Shown here in pieces: positions 20,940 to 30,481 of a stretch of 31,148 bases of DNA. The stretch spans positions 1 through 31,148 of the forward strand of contig MZNV01001690.1 of NCBI GenBank assembly GCA_002081555.1. Reading direction: 5' to 3'. Position numbers and translations under genes: made by a program. The notes beneath the pieces are model-generated. The model was given only the letters and a program-made list of their open reading frames with translations, was not told the origin of the DNA and ran no database searches. Source of the DNA: Protostelium mycophagum. Lineage: Eukaryota > Evosea > Variosea > Protosteliida > Protosteliaceae. The first letter of the stretch is position 1. Every line of letters starts with the position of its first letter.

Positions 20940-22412
20940 ATGCAAAGTAGAGCAGGATCATCCTCAAAGACAGTAAATGACAATGATCGGGTGCGAATCC
21001 TTGTATTGGGCGATTCTGGTGTTGGTATGTTGTTGCAAATATGGATTGGATCTCATCCAAACCCAGGCAAGACATCCTTGGTTCATCTGATCTGTCACGA
21101 TACAGTGGCAGATAAGACACACCAAACAGTTGGAGTCAACATTGAAGTAGCTGTGAGTAACATCGTCTTGCTCTTACGCTCGATTATTGAAGATGACAGA
21201 TTCACGAATATAATGATAGACCATATTTCGTGGAGTATTTTGATGTTGGTGGATCTGCCAGATACGAAATGAGTAGGGGAACATTTTTCCAGAACATCAA
21301 CGGTGAGCGTCCAAGTTGTGACAGAGAATGACGATTTAGGGATAATGATGGTTTATGATCTGAATAATAGAAATTCATTACTCAATTTGAAGAGGTATGT
21401 ATCCACCTCATTTTTCACAGTGAATCCGAAAGAGCCAACATCTTTCGTTGCAATATAAACTATTATTCTCAGTATGACGAAGCTGGCGTGCCGCACGAAA
21501 ATTTTAATGCAAAAATAATCTATAAAAAAACAACAAAAAATCGAGATTATTATCTTTAATCACGTGTTGTAGATGGATTGCTGAATATCAGACAAAGTCA
21601 CTCGGTGGCTTGTCTTCACCTACAGCGACAGCGAGAAGTAAAGAGAACCAAATACAAGACATATTCGGTCGCTCTGTAGCTTCAAATAAGTGAGTTTGAA
21701 GAATCAAATTATTTTCACATTACATTGGCAAATGTTTTTTTGGGTAATTTTTGGGTAATTTCCGGGAAATGGCTGAATCCAAATTTTGTTTTTTATTTAT
21801 TTTTTCATGCTCAGAATTTGATAAAAATTGTGAATAAAACAGCACTTTTGCCGTCACTACAATTCCCGTGCAATTGTAAATGAAGTCAACATATACACTG
21901 CAGTTGCGATCAAATAGCATCATGTCCCATCAGTCATAAATCACTCATCATCATTATCACCTCATCATTACCCCATCATTCGACGTGATGTTGATTTTGC
22001 CAGCATCACAGAAGATATGCTAGAGCTGGAGTTAAGCAGTGGTGTGTTCATTCCTCTCATGATGATCGGAAACAAAGAGGATCAACAAGAAGAAAGATTC
22101 AGGCAGGTCGCTACCGAGGAATCTGGCGGTATGATAGCACACGTTGTACGTTAATGACTAGATCTTTTCAATCTTTGATGCAAAGTCGCCTCATAAAATC
22201 GATATTTGTGAGGTAATGACTCGTTGTAGAGCTCACTATCGGCACAATCTTTTGCGCCAGGGACGTCGGCGTACTACTCCCTGGTCTCCTTTTTGAACAA
22301 AGTCATACAGAGGAAATCCTCCAGCTCGTCTCAAAGCTCAAACAGGTATTTTATAACATCATTTCATTCTTCATCTCTCACGGTATCGTACCGCTATTCG
22401 TCGCGGTTGTAG
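20940..22412 (+). CDS. RABL3: RAB-like 3 small GTPase
   Basis: Eight exons (20940-21024, 21067-21152, 21200-21302, 21340-21394, 21573-21689, 22004-22106, 22162-22212, 22230-22412) give 260 residues, against 236 in human. The G1 loop is GDSGVGKTSLVHLI. G3 is YFDVGGSARYE, the family's DVGG form rather than D-T-A-G. G4 is IGNKEDQ. NINGIMMVYDLNNRNSL and FAPGTSAYYSLVSFLNKVIQ also match RABL3. RABL3 lacks the C-terminal prenyl cysteine of true Rabs, and here the protein ends without CAAX or CC. Joining exons 7 and 8 requires removing only 17 nt (22213-22229), the most unusual point of the model. An alternative last splice would end at 22444. Confidence 0.85.
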
Positions 22413-23248
22413 ACGAGTCATTTTTTCAATCCACCGACAGTTAAACAATTTGTCACACCAAATGCAAAGCTTTTAAAAGTGAAATTTGTGGCCACAGTAA
22501 ATTTCACGGAAATTTACGGTCCCTTCATACCACGGTTGGGGGGCTATTTCCAGCGACTGTCTCTGTCATGCTTTGTATTACCGCAACAACTCCACGCTAT
22601 GGCGAAAACATAATTACCCAAGATGTTTAAAATATGGAAACCTCAATCTACAACGACACAACAGAAAATTGAAATTTTTCAGGACGGAATTGAGGAATTC
22701 TGGGTCCAGGCCATTTGTCCCTGCGTTTCAACTGTCTCAAGGCTCTCTAGAATCCCCCAACAGAAGGCCTTCTACAAGCTACAATCGCGAAGCTCTCGAA
22801 ATATCCTTTTTGGACTTGAAAAACGAATGAAAAAAACGATCACTTTCTATTTTAAAGTATTTTGCTCCTCTACCAAAACCGAGGTTCCATACCGCATTTG
22901 TTCACTGTAATTACCGCACGTTTTCAAAAAAATCCTGACCCACCCAGAGTTGTGCGGTGGTGCCTGCTGGGAGGTTTTGATTTTAAAGAAATTATCAAAG
23001 AACAGAAATTTCATGAAAATAAATTCCAACTGATGGATGATCACCATGGAGATAGTAGCATTCCTCAGAAAGGTGGGGTAAGGGGTATTGTGGATCTCGT
23101 GACTTTATCAAAATGTAAAGGATGGCGAAATTTCAGTCTAAATTACCATTTTAATAGATGCGGGTTACGCTTGGAAACAGAAGAAGGCGATCGCATTGTT
23201 CAGAACGAGAGACACAGAAGCAACAAACATATATAAATGACTACGGTA
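22413..23248. other. Long intergenic region between RABL3 and GAF gene 1
   Basis: Overlapping open frames cover 22573-23236 on the plus strand, but none carries a recognisable motif or fits splice signals. TTACCG/TACCGCA words recur (near 22389, 22579, 22890 and 22909), and a CTACAACG element lies at about 22649. I see no RNA gene. Confidence 0.35.
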
Positions 23249-23973
23249 ATGGCACGCCCAGCTCCTATTCCATTCAATGAGACAGAGAGAATGAAGGCAG
23301 TCCTAGAATTAGAGGTCGGCAGATGGTCATCATTAAAACAGAACTGAAATGAAACAGATGTTAGATACAGAAGCGGAGGAAGTATTCGAAGGAATTGTAC
23401 AGACGACGAAAAACCTCTTTAACGTACCTGTCGCTATAATCACCCTTGTGGATGGCGATAGACAATGGTTCAAAGCTAAGGTTGGAACACCAGCTGTCCA
23501 GATCGGTGGGTGTCGCCGAAGCTCTGTCTTTATTGACATCTTTTAGACAGGAGCCACGCCTTCTGTCCTCATGCTTTTGAGAATCCATCAGAACCCTTGG
23601 TCGTCCCAGACACTTTATTGGTAGGGAATTTAAACATTCTCTCCCGCTGTAACTGATCATCCTCTTAGGATGATCGATTCAAAACCAATCCGTTGGTAGT
23701 CCAGGCACCATCTGTGAGATTTTATGCCGGAATACCTCTTGTAGTGAGAGACAACTTACCAGTTGGTGTGTACAGACATCAACATGATCCCTCCAATATT
23801 CATTCTTTGCAGGATCACTCTGCATTTTGGACACAAAACCCAGACAATTTTCAAAAGAGGACATACAATATCTCAAAGCATACGGCGAGTCGGTCGTCTT
23901 AGCCATCGAGATGAGACAAGCGGTGAAGGAGTCGATGAGCTTAGAGGTCCCCGATAACTTTGATGCTTTTTGA
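23249..23973 (+). CDS. Standalone GAF-domain protein 1 (bacterial-type)
   Basis: Exons 23249-23314, 23358-23505, 23547-23620, 23669-23765 and 23813-23973 give 181 residues. The start at the second ATG (23249, not 23237) is set by the paralogue, which also begins MARPAP. The fold reads: RMKAVLELE, then VPVAIITLVDGDRQWFKA, then RSHAFCPHAFENPSEPLVVP, then NPLVVQAPSVRFYAGIPLVV, then GSLCILDTKPRQFS. This is the order of small bacterial GAF proteins (DRQWFK, FCAHAI, RFYAG-PL, GTLC-I-D) that usually sit beside histidine kinases or cyclases. No other domain is attached. The pocket ligand cannot be inferred. The first intron has a GTC-type 5' splice site. The four intron positions match GAF gene 2 exactly. 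Confidence 0.88.
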
Positions 23974-24216
23974 ACAGGCACGTTGTGCACAAATAATCAG
24001 AATGAGAGGTTGAGATGAAGACGAAATGAATCGAGCGAGGAATCGATTAGACAGTATTAATAATATAAATATAAATTAATGATGAAATGTGAATGTCATT
24101 AATTTGATTAATTCTTATTCATCCTTCACCACGAGCTGTTGCACTTCCATCGTGCCACCTTTGATGTACTTCAAGTTGAGAGAAAGCATTGTTATTGTCT
24201 TTATTATCCAAGCTCT

Positions 24217-24450
24217 CTAATCGTGGTCATGTGGGTTGACGAACTCTTCGTAGACTCTCCTGTTCAGCTTTGGATCATTACTTCCGTCCATCATCTCGTT
24301 GGGATGGCGTATCACTTCGCCAGCATCTAGCCCTGCTTGGTTCTCGTCGACCTCCACCTCCATAGTCGCGTCAGAGGAGGTGAGGTTGTTTTTGTCTCTG
24401 GCGGCAGTGGCAGGGTGCTTCTTGACGATGGGTCTGTTGCTTCTGATCAT
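24217..24450 (-). CDS. Small acidic hypothetical protein between the GAF paralogues
   Basis: A 77-residue frame starts MIRSNRPIVKKHPATAARDK, continues through the acidic TMEVEVDENQAG and GEVIRHPNEMMDGSNDPKLN, and ends VNPHDHD. It has no signal peptide, membrane segment or known motif. Just downstream on the same strand (24206-24122) a second frame reads YIKGGTMEVQQLVVKDE before a stop. A splice from AGA at about 24254 into it is in phase, so the real C-terminus may be different. The family is not recognised. Confidence 0.4.
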   Translation of the reverse strand: MIRSNRPIVKKHPATAARDKNNLTSSDATMEVEVDENQAGLDAGEVIRHPNEMMDGSNDPKLNRRVYEEFVNPHDHD

Positions 24451-24726
24451 GTTCGTGAAGGATCGAGTTGTTAATTGTGTAATGTGAACGTATCACAAAG
24501 TTGACATTTTCACACTTGGACATTCAAAATGAGTACGGCAGCTCAGTTCTCTTCGAACTTCACAGAGGTTACTCAAACTACAACTACGTCGGATTTCATC
24601 ATGTTATCAGCCTCTCATCATCACATGAGAATGAAAAGCTTTATGGTCAAGATGAACAGATCGATCTTCTATTTTTATGGATTTATGCAAAAATGAACAA
24701 AACGTTGTACAAAATTTTCCCCCGGC

Positions 24727-25610
24727 TCACAGATCGGAGGATGGAATAGCATCGGCATTATCAATCTCTTCGTCTGATATGGCCAACATCTCATCGACAG
24801 CTTTCCTCATTTCGACGGCCTGTTTCGAGATCAATTGGGACTGTAAAGACATGACCTGCCAGAATGAAACTTACCGTGCTGATCGAGAGGGCGTACTCTT
24901 TCAAAAATTCGACATCATTTTTAGATAGCTGCCTTGGTTTTCTGTCGATGATGCACAATGTCCCTATGAGAGGTGAACATGCATCTCTCCATTATAGGTT
25001 TTGAGCGCCAAAACTGGTGGGCCGAAACAACCATAATTTCACAGGGAAGAGAAGTGTTATGATGGTCCGATATGGAGAATGTGCATACCTATTGGGTTGT
25101 CGTCGTCGCCAACTACAAGAGGAACACCTGCATAGAACCTGATGAAAGGATCGCCAACCACCAGCGGATTTGTAGCGAACCTCTCATCCTACCCGATTTA
25201 ATAGATGATATTTGAAGCGAAATTAGGTCACCTCTAAAGCGTCTGGAATAATGAAGGGCTCACCCGGATTTAGAATGGCGTATGCACAGAAAGCAAAATC
25301 TCTTGCTGCGCAGAATTAGCCATGATTCGATCGATAAGAAGATGGACTAACGTGTCTCTGATACAGGTAGACCAATGCAGGACTTGAACCATTGCCGGTT
25401 CTCATCAATCAGACTGACCAATACAATTGGTACATCAAATAGATTCTTTGTTATACGAGTTATTCCATCAAAGACATCTTCTTTTTGTGTATCCAATAAC
25501 TTCCATTTGTCAGTACAGATAACCACAAAATGAGTTTGCCTCACACGAAGATCATGAAGAGCTTTCAGGCGTTGTTCCTCGTTCAGAGGCAGTGGCGCCG
25601 GTCGGGCCAT
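24727..25610 (-). CDS. Standalone GAF-domain protein 2 (bacterial-type)
   Basis: Six exons on the minus strand: 25610-25545, 25499-25352, 25305-25232, 25188-25089, 24963-24875 and 24840-24727. The product is about 196 residues. [20 protein letters not shown] opens it. [57 protein letters not shown] and [14 protein letters not shown] follow. The C-terminal helix is [16 protein letters not shown]. The first three exons have the same lengths as in GAF gene 1 (66, 148 and 74 nt), and the first four introns share position and phase. The fifth intron (24841-24874) is present only here. The two genes converge. Confidence 0.88.
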
Positions 25611-25852
25611 TTTCTCTACTCTGATTGTCTTTTAATGGCTCGGAGTTATTCCGAAAACCCTTTGTCTGCCGTGTTTACGCTCTCTTACAGGGCCAAATCC
25701 TTCCAATCTGGTGTGCTCATGTGTTTGAATCTCTATCCCTCCCCTCTTCCAGGAATATCTGAGATGAGCCGTGTGACCAACAGTTTAATGTCCAAAATTA
25801 ATTATCATCTTAATAATTGAATGAATGCCGTCTTTACAATTTTATAAATAGG

Positions 25853-26431
25853 TTATTTAACAGGTACTCTTCTCTTGTAGATGACCTTAAGAGGTCTGTT
25901 TGGGCGGTTCCAAACGCCTGGTGCGAGTCTAGGCAAGATTTTGGGGTGCTCCAAAACGTTTTCTCCCTTCTTTGGCTCGTTGTAAAATGCCTCGAATTTT
26001 CTCTTCTTGAAGGGGAGGGGGTGGGAGGGGGTGTCCGAAGTAGGGAGGAAGGGGGGAGTCACGTGAGCGACGTCAGTTCTTCTGAATCCGGCGGGAACTT
26101 TGAAGAAGTTGTCCTCGTTGAATTTCTTGGTGAGCTGAGAGGCCATTTGTGCCAAAATGTGTGGCTCGAAATTGACTGTTTTCTTTACAGTACAGGTTGT
26201 GGTCCTCTTGTCGATTCTCTGCAGTTTGTTCTCGTTGATGGCCTTTGGATTGACAAATGATATGTTTGTAAAATCCAAATCAATCACAGATCTCACCTCG
26301 TCCTCCCTCTTAACAGGAATATCTTTCATCAATCTGACAGAACAGTTGAAGATATCACTGTCTGCAGAAATGGGAGAGGGAGGGCAAGGTAAGTTCACCA
26401 TACAGTTGGTGTTGAAGTTTGTGATGGGCAT
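25853..26431 (-). CDS. Unrecognised basic protein, single exon
   Basis: A 192-residue frame with ATG at 26431 and stop at 25853. The N-terminal third holds LPCPPSPISADSDIFNCSV and KREDEVRSVIDLDF. The middle holds TVNFEPHILAQMASQLTKKF. The C-terminus is Pro/Lys-rich, with FKKRKFEAFYNEPKKGEN, then PRLAPGVWNRP and the tail KVIYKRRVPVK. The basic tail and K-K-R-K run suggest a nuclear protein, but no domain is recognised. A 37-nt GT-AG pair near 26395 could be an intron, but it would shift the frame, so I keep it as coding. A separate frame upstream (26671-26456) does not join in phase. Confidence 0.5.
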   Translation of the reverse strand: MPITNFNTNCMVNLPCPPSPISADSDIFNCSVRLMKDIPVKREDEVRSVIDLDFTNISFVNPKAINENKLQRIDKRTTTCTVKKTVNFEPHILAQMASQLTKKFNEDNFFKVPAGFRRTDVAHVTPPFLPTSDTPSHPLPFKKRKFEAFYNEPKKGENVLEHPKILPRLAPGVWNRPNRPLKVIYKRRVPVK

Positions 26432-27174
26432 GTTGTTTGTTGTAATCTGTTTGTCTCAGATGGTGATTGAGATTCCTTCGATGAAAAAGAAGTTCGGTAA
26501 ATTCGGCGGTTCGGAGAATTTTCCGAAAAGGGAAGTTCGTTCGCCGAATCTGCTGCTCAACTTTCTGGATGATGATTCCGACAGGGGGAAAGCGTCAGTG
26601 TTCTGCAGGAGAAGGATAACAAATATAAATTTTGTTGTTGAATAAATACAATTTTCTGGTTGTAGTTGCAATCATGTGTCTTCAAGAAACGCATTGTGCA
26701 CCCTTCACGCTGCGTCGTCAGCAATGGAAATAGGGGTTTGATAGATAGCATCCAGATATCGTTGCATTGTCAACAGTGGAAATAGCGGTTAACGCAGATC
26801 TCCGATATGCGGTAAGAAACCCGATGATCGTGACGACACAATGCATTGGTGTACACTGATACGCTTTAGGTTACATCATGTGGACCTTCTGAAAGAAGAT
26901 CGTTCTCATTTCTGTTACGTTGTCGATCACAAACATGTCGCAACGAAGTCTGGGCCTTTATAAACTCTATGTTCAAGAGGCAGGTGACTGATTGTTGCAA
27001 TGTGAGGACATGTGCTGCTTGTGGAAGAATGAGTTGTCAAAAGTATCTCTGATAAATGAAAATGGTAGAGCAGTTGGCGAGGGTTATTAAAAAAAATAGA
27101 GGCATTTTGTAGAGTTGTTTTCAGAGGGAAATTACGTTGCCAGAAGGAAACCACAAAGTCACAAATCAACAATC
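26432..27174. other. Intergenic region upstream of PRP18
   Basis: No gene is supported in this 743 bp. Two imperfect copies of GTCARCARTGGAAATAG-GG lie about 60 bases apart near 26717 and 26771. Minus-strand frames at 26671-26456 and 27172-26927 are hydrophobic or low complexity and are not called. It should hold the divergent promoters of the flanking genes. Confidence 0.35.
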
Positions 27175-28958
27175 ATGTCCTTCCTGAGTGGCATCATTGC
27201 GGCACAAAAGAAGACCGATGTACCCATTGTGAAGAGATGGGTCAAAAAAGGTGATCTAGAGAAACAAAAAGAGGAGGAAGCTCAGAAATTGGAACAACAA
27301 AGACAATTATCAGAGGTAATCGATCATTCATTTTGTCACATCCTTTGTAAGTGCGGAACTAAGATATCGATTGAAGGAACCCAACAACAAGAAGAGAAAA
27401 GAAGTATCACAGTCAGCAGTTGTTGAGACAAAGCCAGAAAAGCTCGATCTACCGGCTGAAGAGGTCATAAAGCGCCTGCGAGCGAGGAATGAGGTACTTT
27501 TTATTGATCATCAATGTCTGCTTAATTTTGATGAGGTGGTGACCTATTTTGGAGAGAGTGATGCTGAAAGATTGACCAGACTTCAACATTTAGAGGATCG
27601 AATTGGTGCTGAAGAGGTGGGTGTAAAAACTTGATCATTTTTGATGGACGTGTCACATTGTCAACATGATGACAATTCTTTTATTCATGCAATATGTTAA
27701 CGTCGAAACAACGATGAATGAGCTCATTCAACATAATTCTTATAACTGTTCTGCACTTGTAGCCGTTTATAAGCTTTTGGTTTTCTTCTGCTTTAGAGGA
27801 CACGCATGATGAGCACCGACTCATTCAACGATAAAAAAACCTAAAAATCTCAGGTGCAAGGAAATCAAGATGATTACAACCAGACAATGAGACGCCTCGC
27901 TGAAGGCTCAAAAAAACATAAGAAGGATAAAAAAGAGAAGAAGGTCGAAGCAACACCGGTACCGGTACCCGCCGAAAAGCCGGCAGACACCGAAGAAATA
28001 AAAAAAGATGAGGCGGCAGTAGTCGAACCCGAGACCCCGAGCACTGTTTCCATGACAAAAGAAGGTGAGACAATATTTCGCAAAACATCGATCATCTTTC
28101 ACGGTAAGCTTACCACTTGTTACCGTGAGCTGATGAGAATTTTCATGTGTATTTTCAATATTCGATTTTTTTATTTGGTCAGGATTTATTATTGGGACGT
28201 TTAAGAAATTACTCAAGGAATGGAAGGAGGAACTGGACGCGAGGTGAATTCTTCGTTTTAATTTTATTTTTGAAATTTATTTTATTTTTGAAATTTTATT
28301 TTATCATCTTTAATATTGTGTCACTGTTTCATTGTTGTGTAACAAAGAGATAACAGATCATTCTTGCGTATATGACGTGTGGTGACGTCATGACAGGTCA
28401 GAAATACACAGCCGGAGTCAAGCCGGCATGACCGAGATGACAAATTATCTTCAGACGAGGAAAAACATCAAGCCATTGTTCAGGCTCCTCAAGAGAAGGG
28501 TGACTTTTTCCATTGTTTTGCAAAGACAACTCATCATAGATCAAAAAAAATAAAATATATACTTGGAAATTTCTGACTCGTTGTAGACGTGCGATGCTGA
28601 CGTGGAGAAGCATATCAATAATATTGCAACATTATTGTCAGCTAGAGAATATATCAAAGCGCACGACGCTTATCTCTCCATGGCAATCGGAAATGCCGCT
28701 TGGCCCATGGTAAGCTTCCGTAAATTTTCTGTAATTCTCTGTGAAATATCCAAGAAATTTCCGTTAAAATTCTGAGAAATGTAGGGAGTGACCATGGTTG
28801 GTATCCATGAGAGATCAGCAAGAGAAAAGCTCAACAGTAATCAGACGGCACACATCATGAATGATGAGGTGCAGAGGAAATACCTTCAGTCCGTAAAGAG
28901 GCTGATGACTTACTGCCAGAGGAAGTACCCGACCGATCCATCAAAAACAGTTGGATAA
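27175..28958 (+). CDS. PRPF18: Pre-mRNA-splicing factor 18
   Basis: Eight exons (27175-27315, 27377-27493, 27536-27616, 27854-28064, 28183-28243, 28397-28499, 28587-28709, 28785-28958) give 336 residues; human has 342. The N-terminal region has a charged helix ([15 protein letters not shown]) and the PRP4-like SFM motif [15 protein letters not shown] then [10 protein letters not shown] Lys- and Pro/Glu-rich linker follows. The Prp18 domain then reads [28 protein letters not shown] and [20 protein letters not shown]. It ends [16 protein letters not shown] and [20 protein letters not shown]. The conserved-region loop ([16 protein letters not shown]) is intact. Prp18 acts with Slu7 in the second step of splicing, near the 3' splice site, on the U5 side of the spliceosome. 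Intron 6 ends in CGTTGTAG. Confidence 0.94.
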
Positions 28959-29112
28959 AGTTGTGGCAGCCTTCTACTGTGTTCTGTGGGAAAATCAATC
29001 TTCAAGATGCAAACGGTGAAAAGAAGCTTTGTGTGATGACCACATTTTCAAAGTTTGAATTGGTCTTCATCCACCAGCCTTAAACATAATATGTGAGGCT
29101 ATTATTACCTCT

Positions 29113-29323
29113 TTATTTAAAACGTGTGAGATAATAATTACCTTGGGGCACCACCTGCTTTTGCAGCTCCTCTTCATTGAAACCGGGCTCACCCCGATAA
29201 TATGTTGGTCTGTCCCGAAAAGCGATTTCTATGCCCGACGATTGACATTCAAAGACCTTCTTTTGGAAGATCATCCTTCACACGTTTCTCATAAAGCATC
29301 ACGAATTCTCCCTGATCAAACAT
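29113..29323 (-). CDS. Possible 60-residue hypothetical protein with a 28-nt intron
   Basis: Exons 29323-29257 and 29228-29113 join in phase across a 28-nt intron with GTC and ATAG ends. The product holds YEKRVKDDLPKEEIAFRDRP, then TYYRGEPGFNEEELQKQ, VVPQGNYYLTRFK and stop. The charged, non-repetitive sequence looks protein-like but I do not recognise a family. Its first ATG lies only 12 bp from the divergent SARAF ATG; the next in-frame ATG (29299) leaves 36 bp. It could be a piece of a larger gene with undetected exons. Confidence 0.35.
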
Positions 29324-29335
29324 AAACACAGAACA

Positions 29336-30481
29336 ATGAGAGCAACACGTCTCTTCTTTCTAAGTACTGTCATCGCCGCTTGTCTTGCTGCTTGGCCATA
29401 TGGTGGGCAAGAACAACAGAATACGGCCAGCGATGCTATACTGATGAGCGACATACAAGTCTTAACACTCGCGGCCGGTAAACAGACGACAGCAAGACGA
29501 ACATATGTAGTACCACAACTGAAATGTGTGGGTGGAAACGCAGCACATAGACAAGATCTGTATCCAACAACAGTCCAATGTAGAAATATTGGTACAGATG
29601 GAACCAGTGAGTTTTAGAATTCGAATACGTCATGCGATTTTCTGACCGTGTATAAAGACATCCAATGGAAATGTGAGGCCGATCTCAACCGTCAAGTGAA
29701 ATTTGGAGCCACTTCCATTTCTTGTGAAGGATACAGAGAATCATCAGACCCATATGTCTTGAAGGGCAGCTGCGGTTTAGAGTATACCTTGGAGAACACT
29801 GGTGATTATCGCAGCAAACGTCCTTCACCAGGCAGAGACAATTATAATCAACAAGGGGCGAATGCCGATTGTGAGTCATTTGTTCTCCTGTTGTGATCTC
29901 AAGCTGTGCAGATGATCAAAACTCTGGTTCTTTCTTTGGTTCATTGTTTACCTTTGGCGTCTTAGCTTTCATTGGTTGGGCCATTCTGAAGACATTCTGC
30001 TCGACTGGATCTGTCGGTGGCGGCAACACATCATACGCTTACCCCACTGATCACACCTACACCTCGACGAATGAACCCTACAATACTGGATATAATGGGT
30101 ACACCGGACACCCTGGATATGGTCATCCCGGACAATCTGCTGGATGGACACCTGGGTTCTGGTCTGGTGTCGGTGGAGGTGCGTTGATATTTTATTTCTA
30201 GTTCTTTTTTATTTTACCAGAAGAAATGGTCTGTCACTTATTAACCCAACCACATGGATCCAGAAAAGCAAAATGTCCACAATGACACACGCTGATGATA
30301 TACAGGCAGCGCTCTTGGCTATATGTTTGCAAGACATCAGAGACCTTATTACCACAATCAGAGACCTCACTATCCAATGGGTGCTCCTTCTTACACAAAC
30401 ACATACAACGACACCTCCTCCAGTAGCCGTGATGATGAGACTAGGACTGCTTCTGCCTTTGCCACCACAAATAACAGATAA
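29336..30481 (+). CDS. SARAF: SARAF-like store-operated calcium entry regulator
   Basis: Exons 29336-29606, 29658-29870, 29912-30178 and 30306-30481 give 308 residues. A signal peptide (RLFFLSTVIAACLAAWP) opens it. The ER-lumenal SARAF domain follows: VLTLAAGKQTTARRTYVVPQ, LKCVGGNA, VQCRNIGTDGTN, IQWKCEADL, KFGATSISCEGY and YVLKGSCGLEYTLE. This matches the family's QLKCVGG, WEC, VSCEGYE and GSCGLEY. One membrane helix (SLFTFGVLAFIGWAILKTF) comes next, then a Tyr/Gly/Pro-rich cytosolic tail with GFWSGVGGG and GSALGYMF, as in SARAF. In animals SARAF sits in the ER membrane and slows STIM-ORAI calcium entry. No STIM or ORAI is in the window, so the role here is open. Confidence 0.9.

Noticed and set aside
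22213-22229. Reading straight through the 17-nt segment in RABL3
   Set aside because: Reading through shifts away from the frame that carries the conserved FAPGTSAYYSLVSFLNKV segment.
22862-23236. Open frame with LLGGFDFK resembling a LINE endonuclease segment
   Set aside because: The match is only a few residues, surrounding endonuclease motifs are missing, and no other element feature is present.
23249-25610. Bacterial contamination as the source of the GAF genes
   Set aside because: Both genes contain several GT-AG introns at shared positions and lie between ordinary intron-bearing genes.
26359-26395. A 37-nt intron in the basic protein gene
   Set aside because: Ends are GT-AG, but removal would shift out of the long open frame on both sides.
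26456-26671. Upstream exon of the 25853-26431 gene
   Set aside because: It ends in a stop and no GT-AG pair joins it in phase to the downstream frame.
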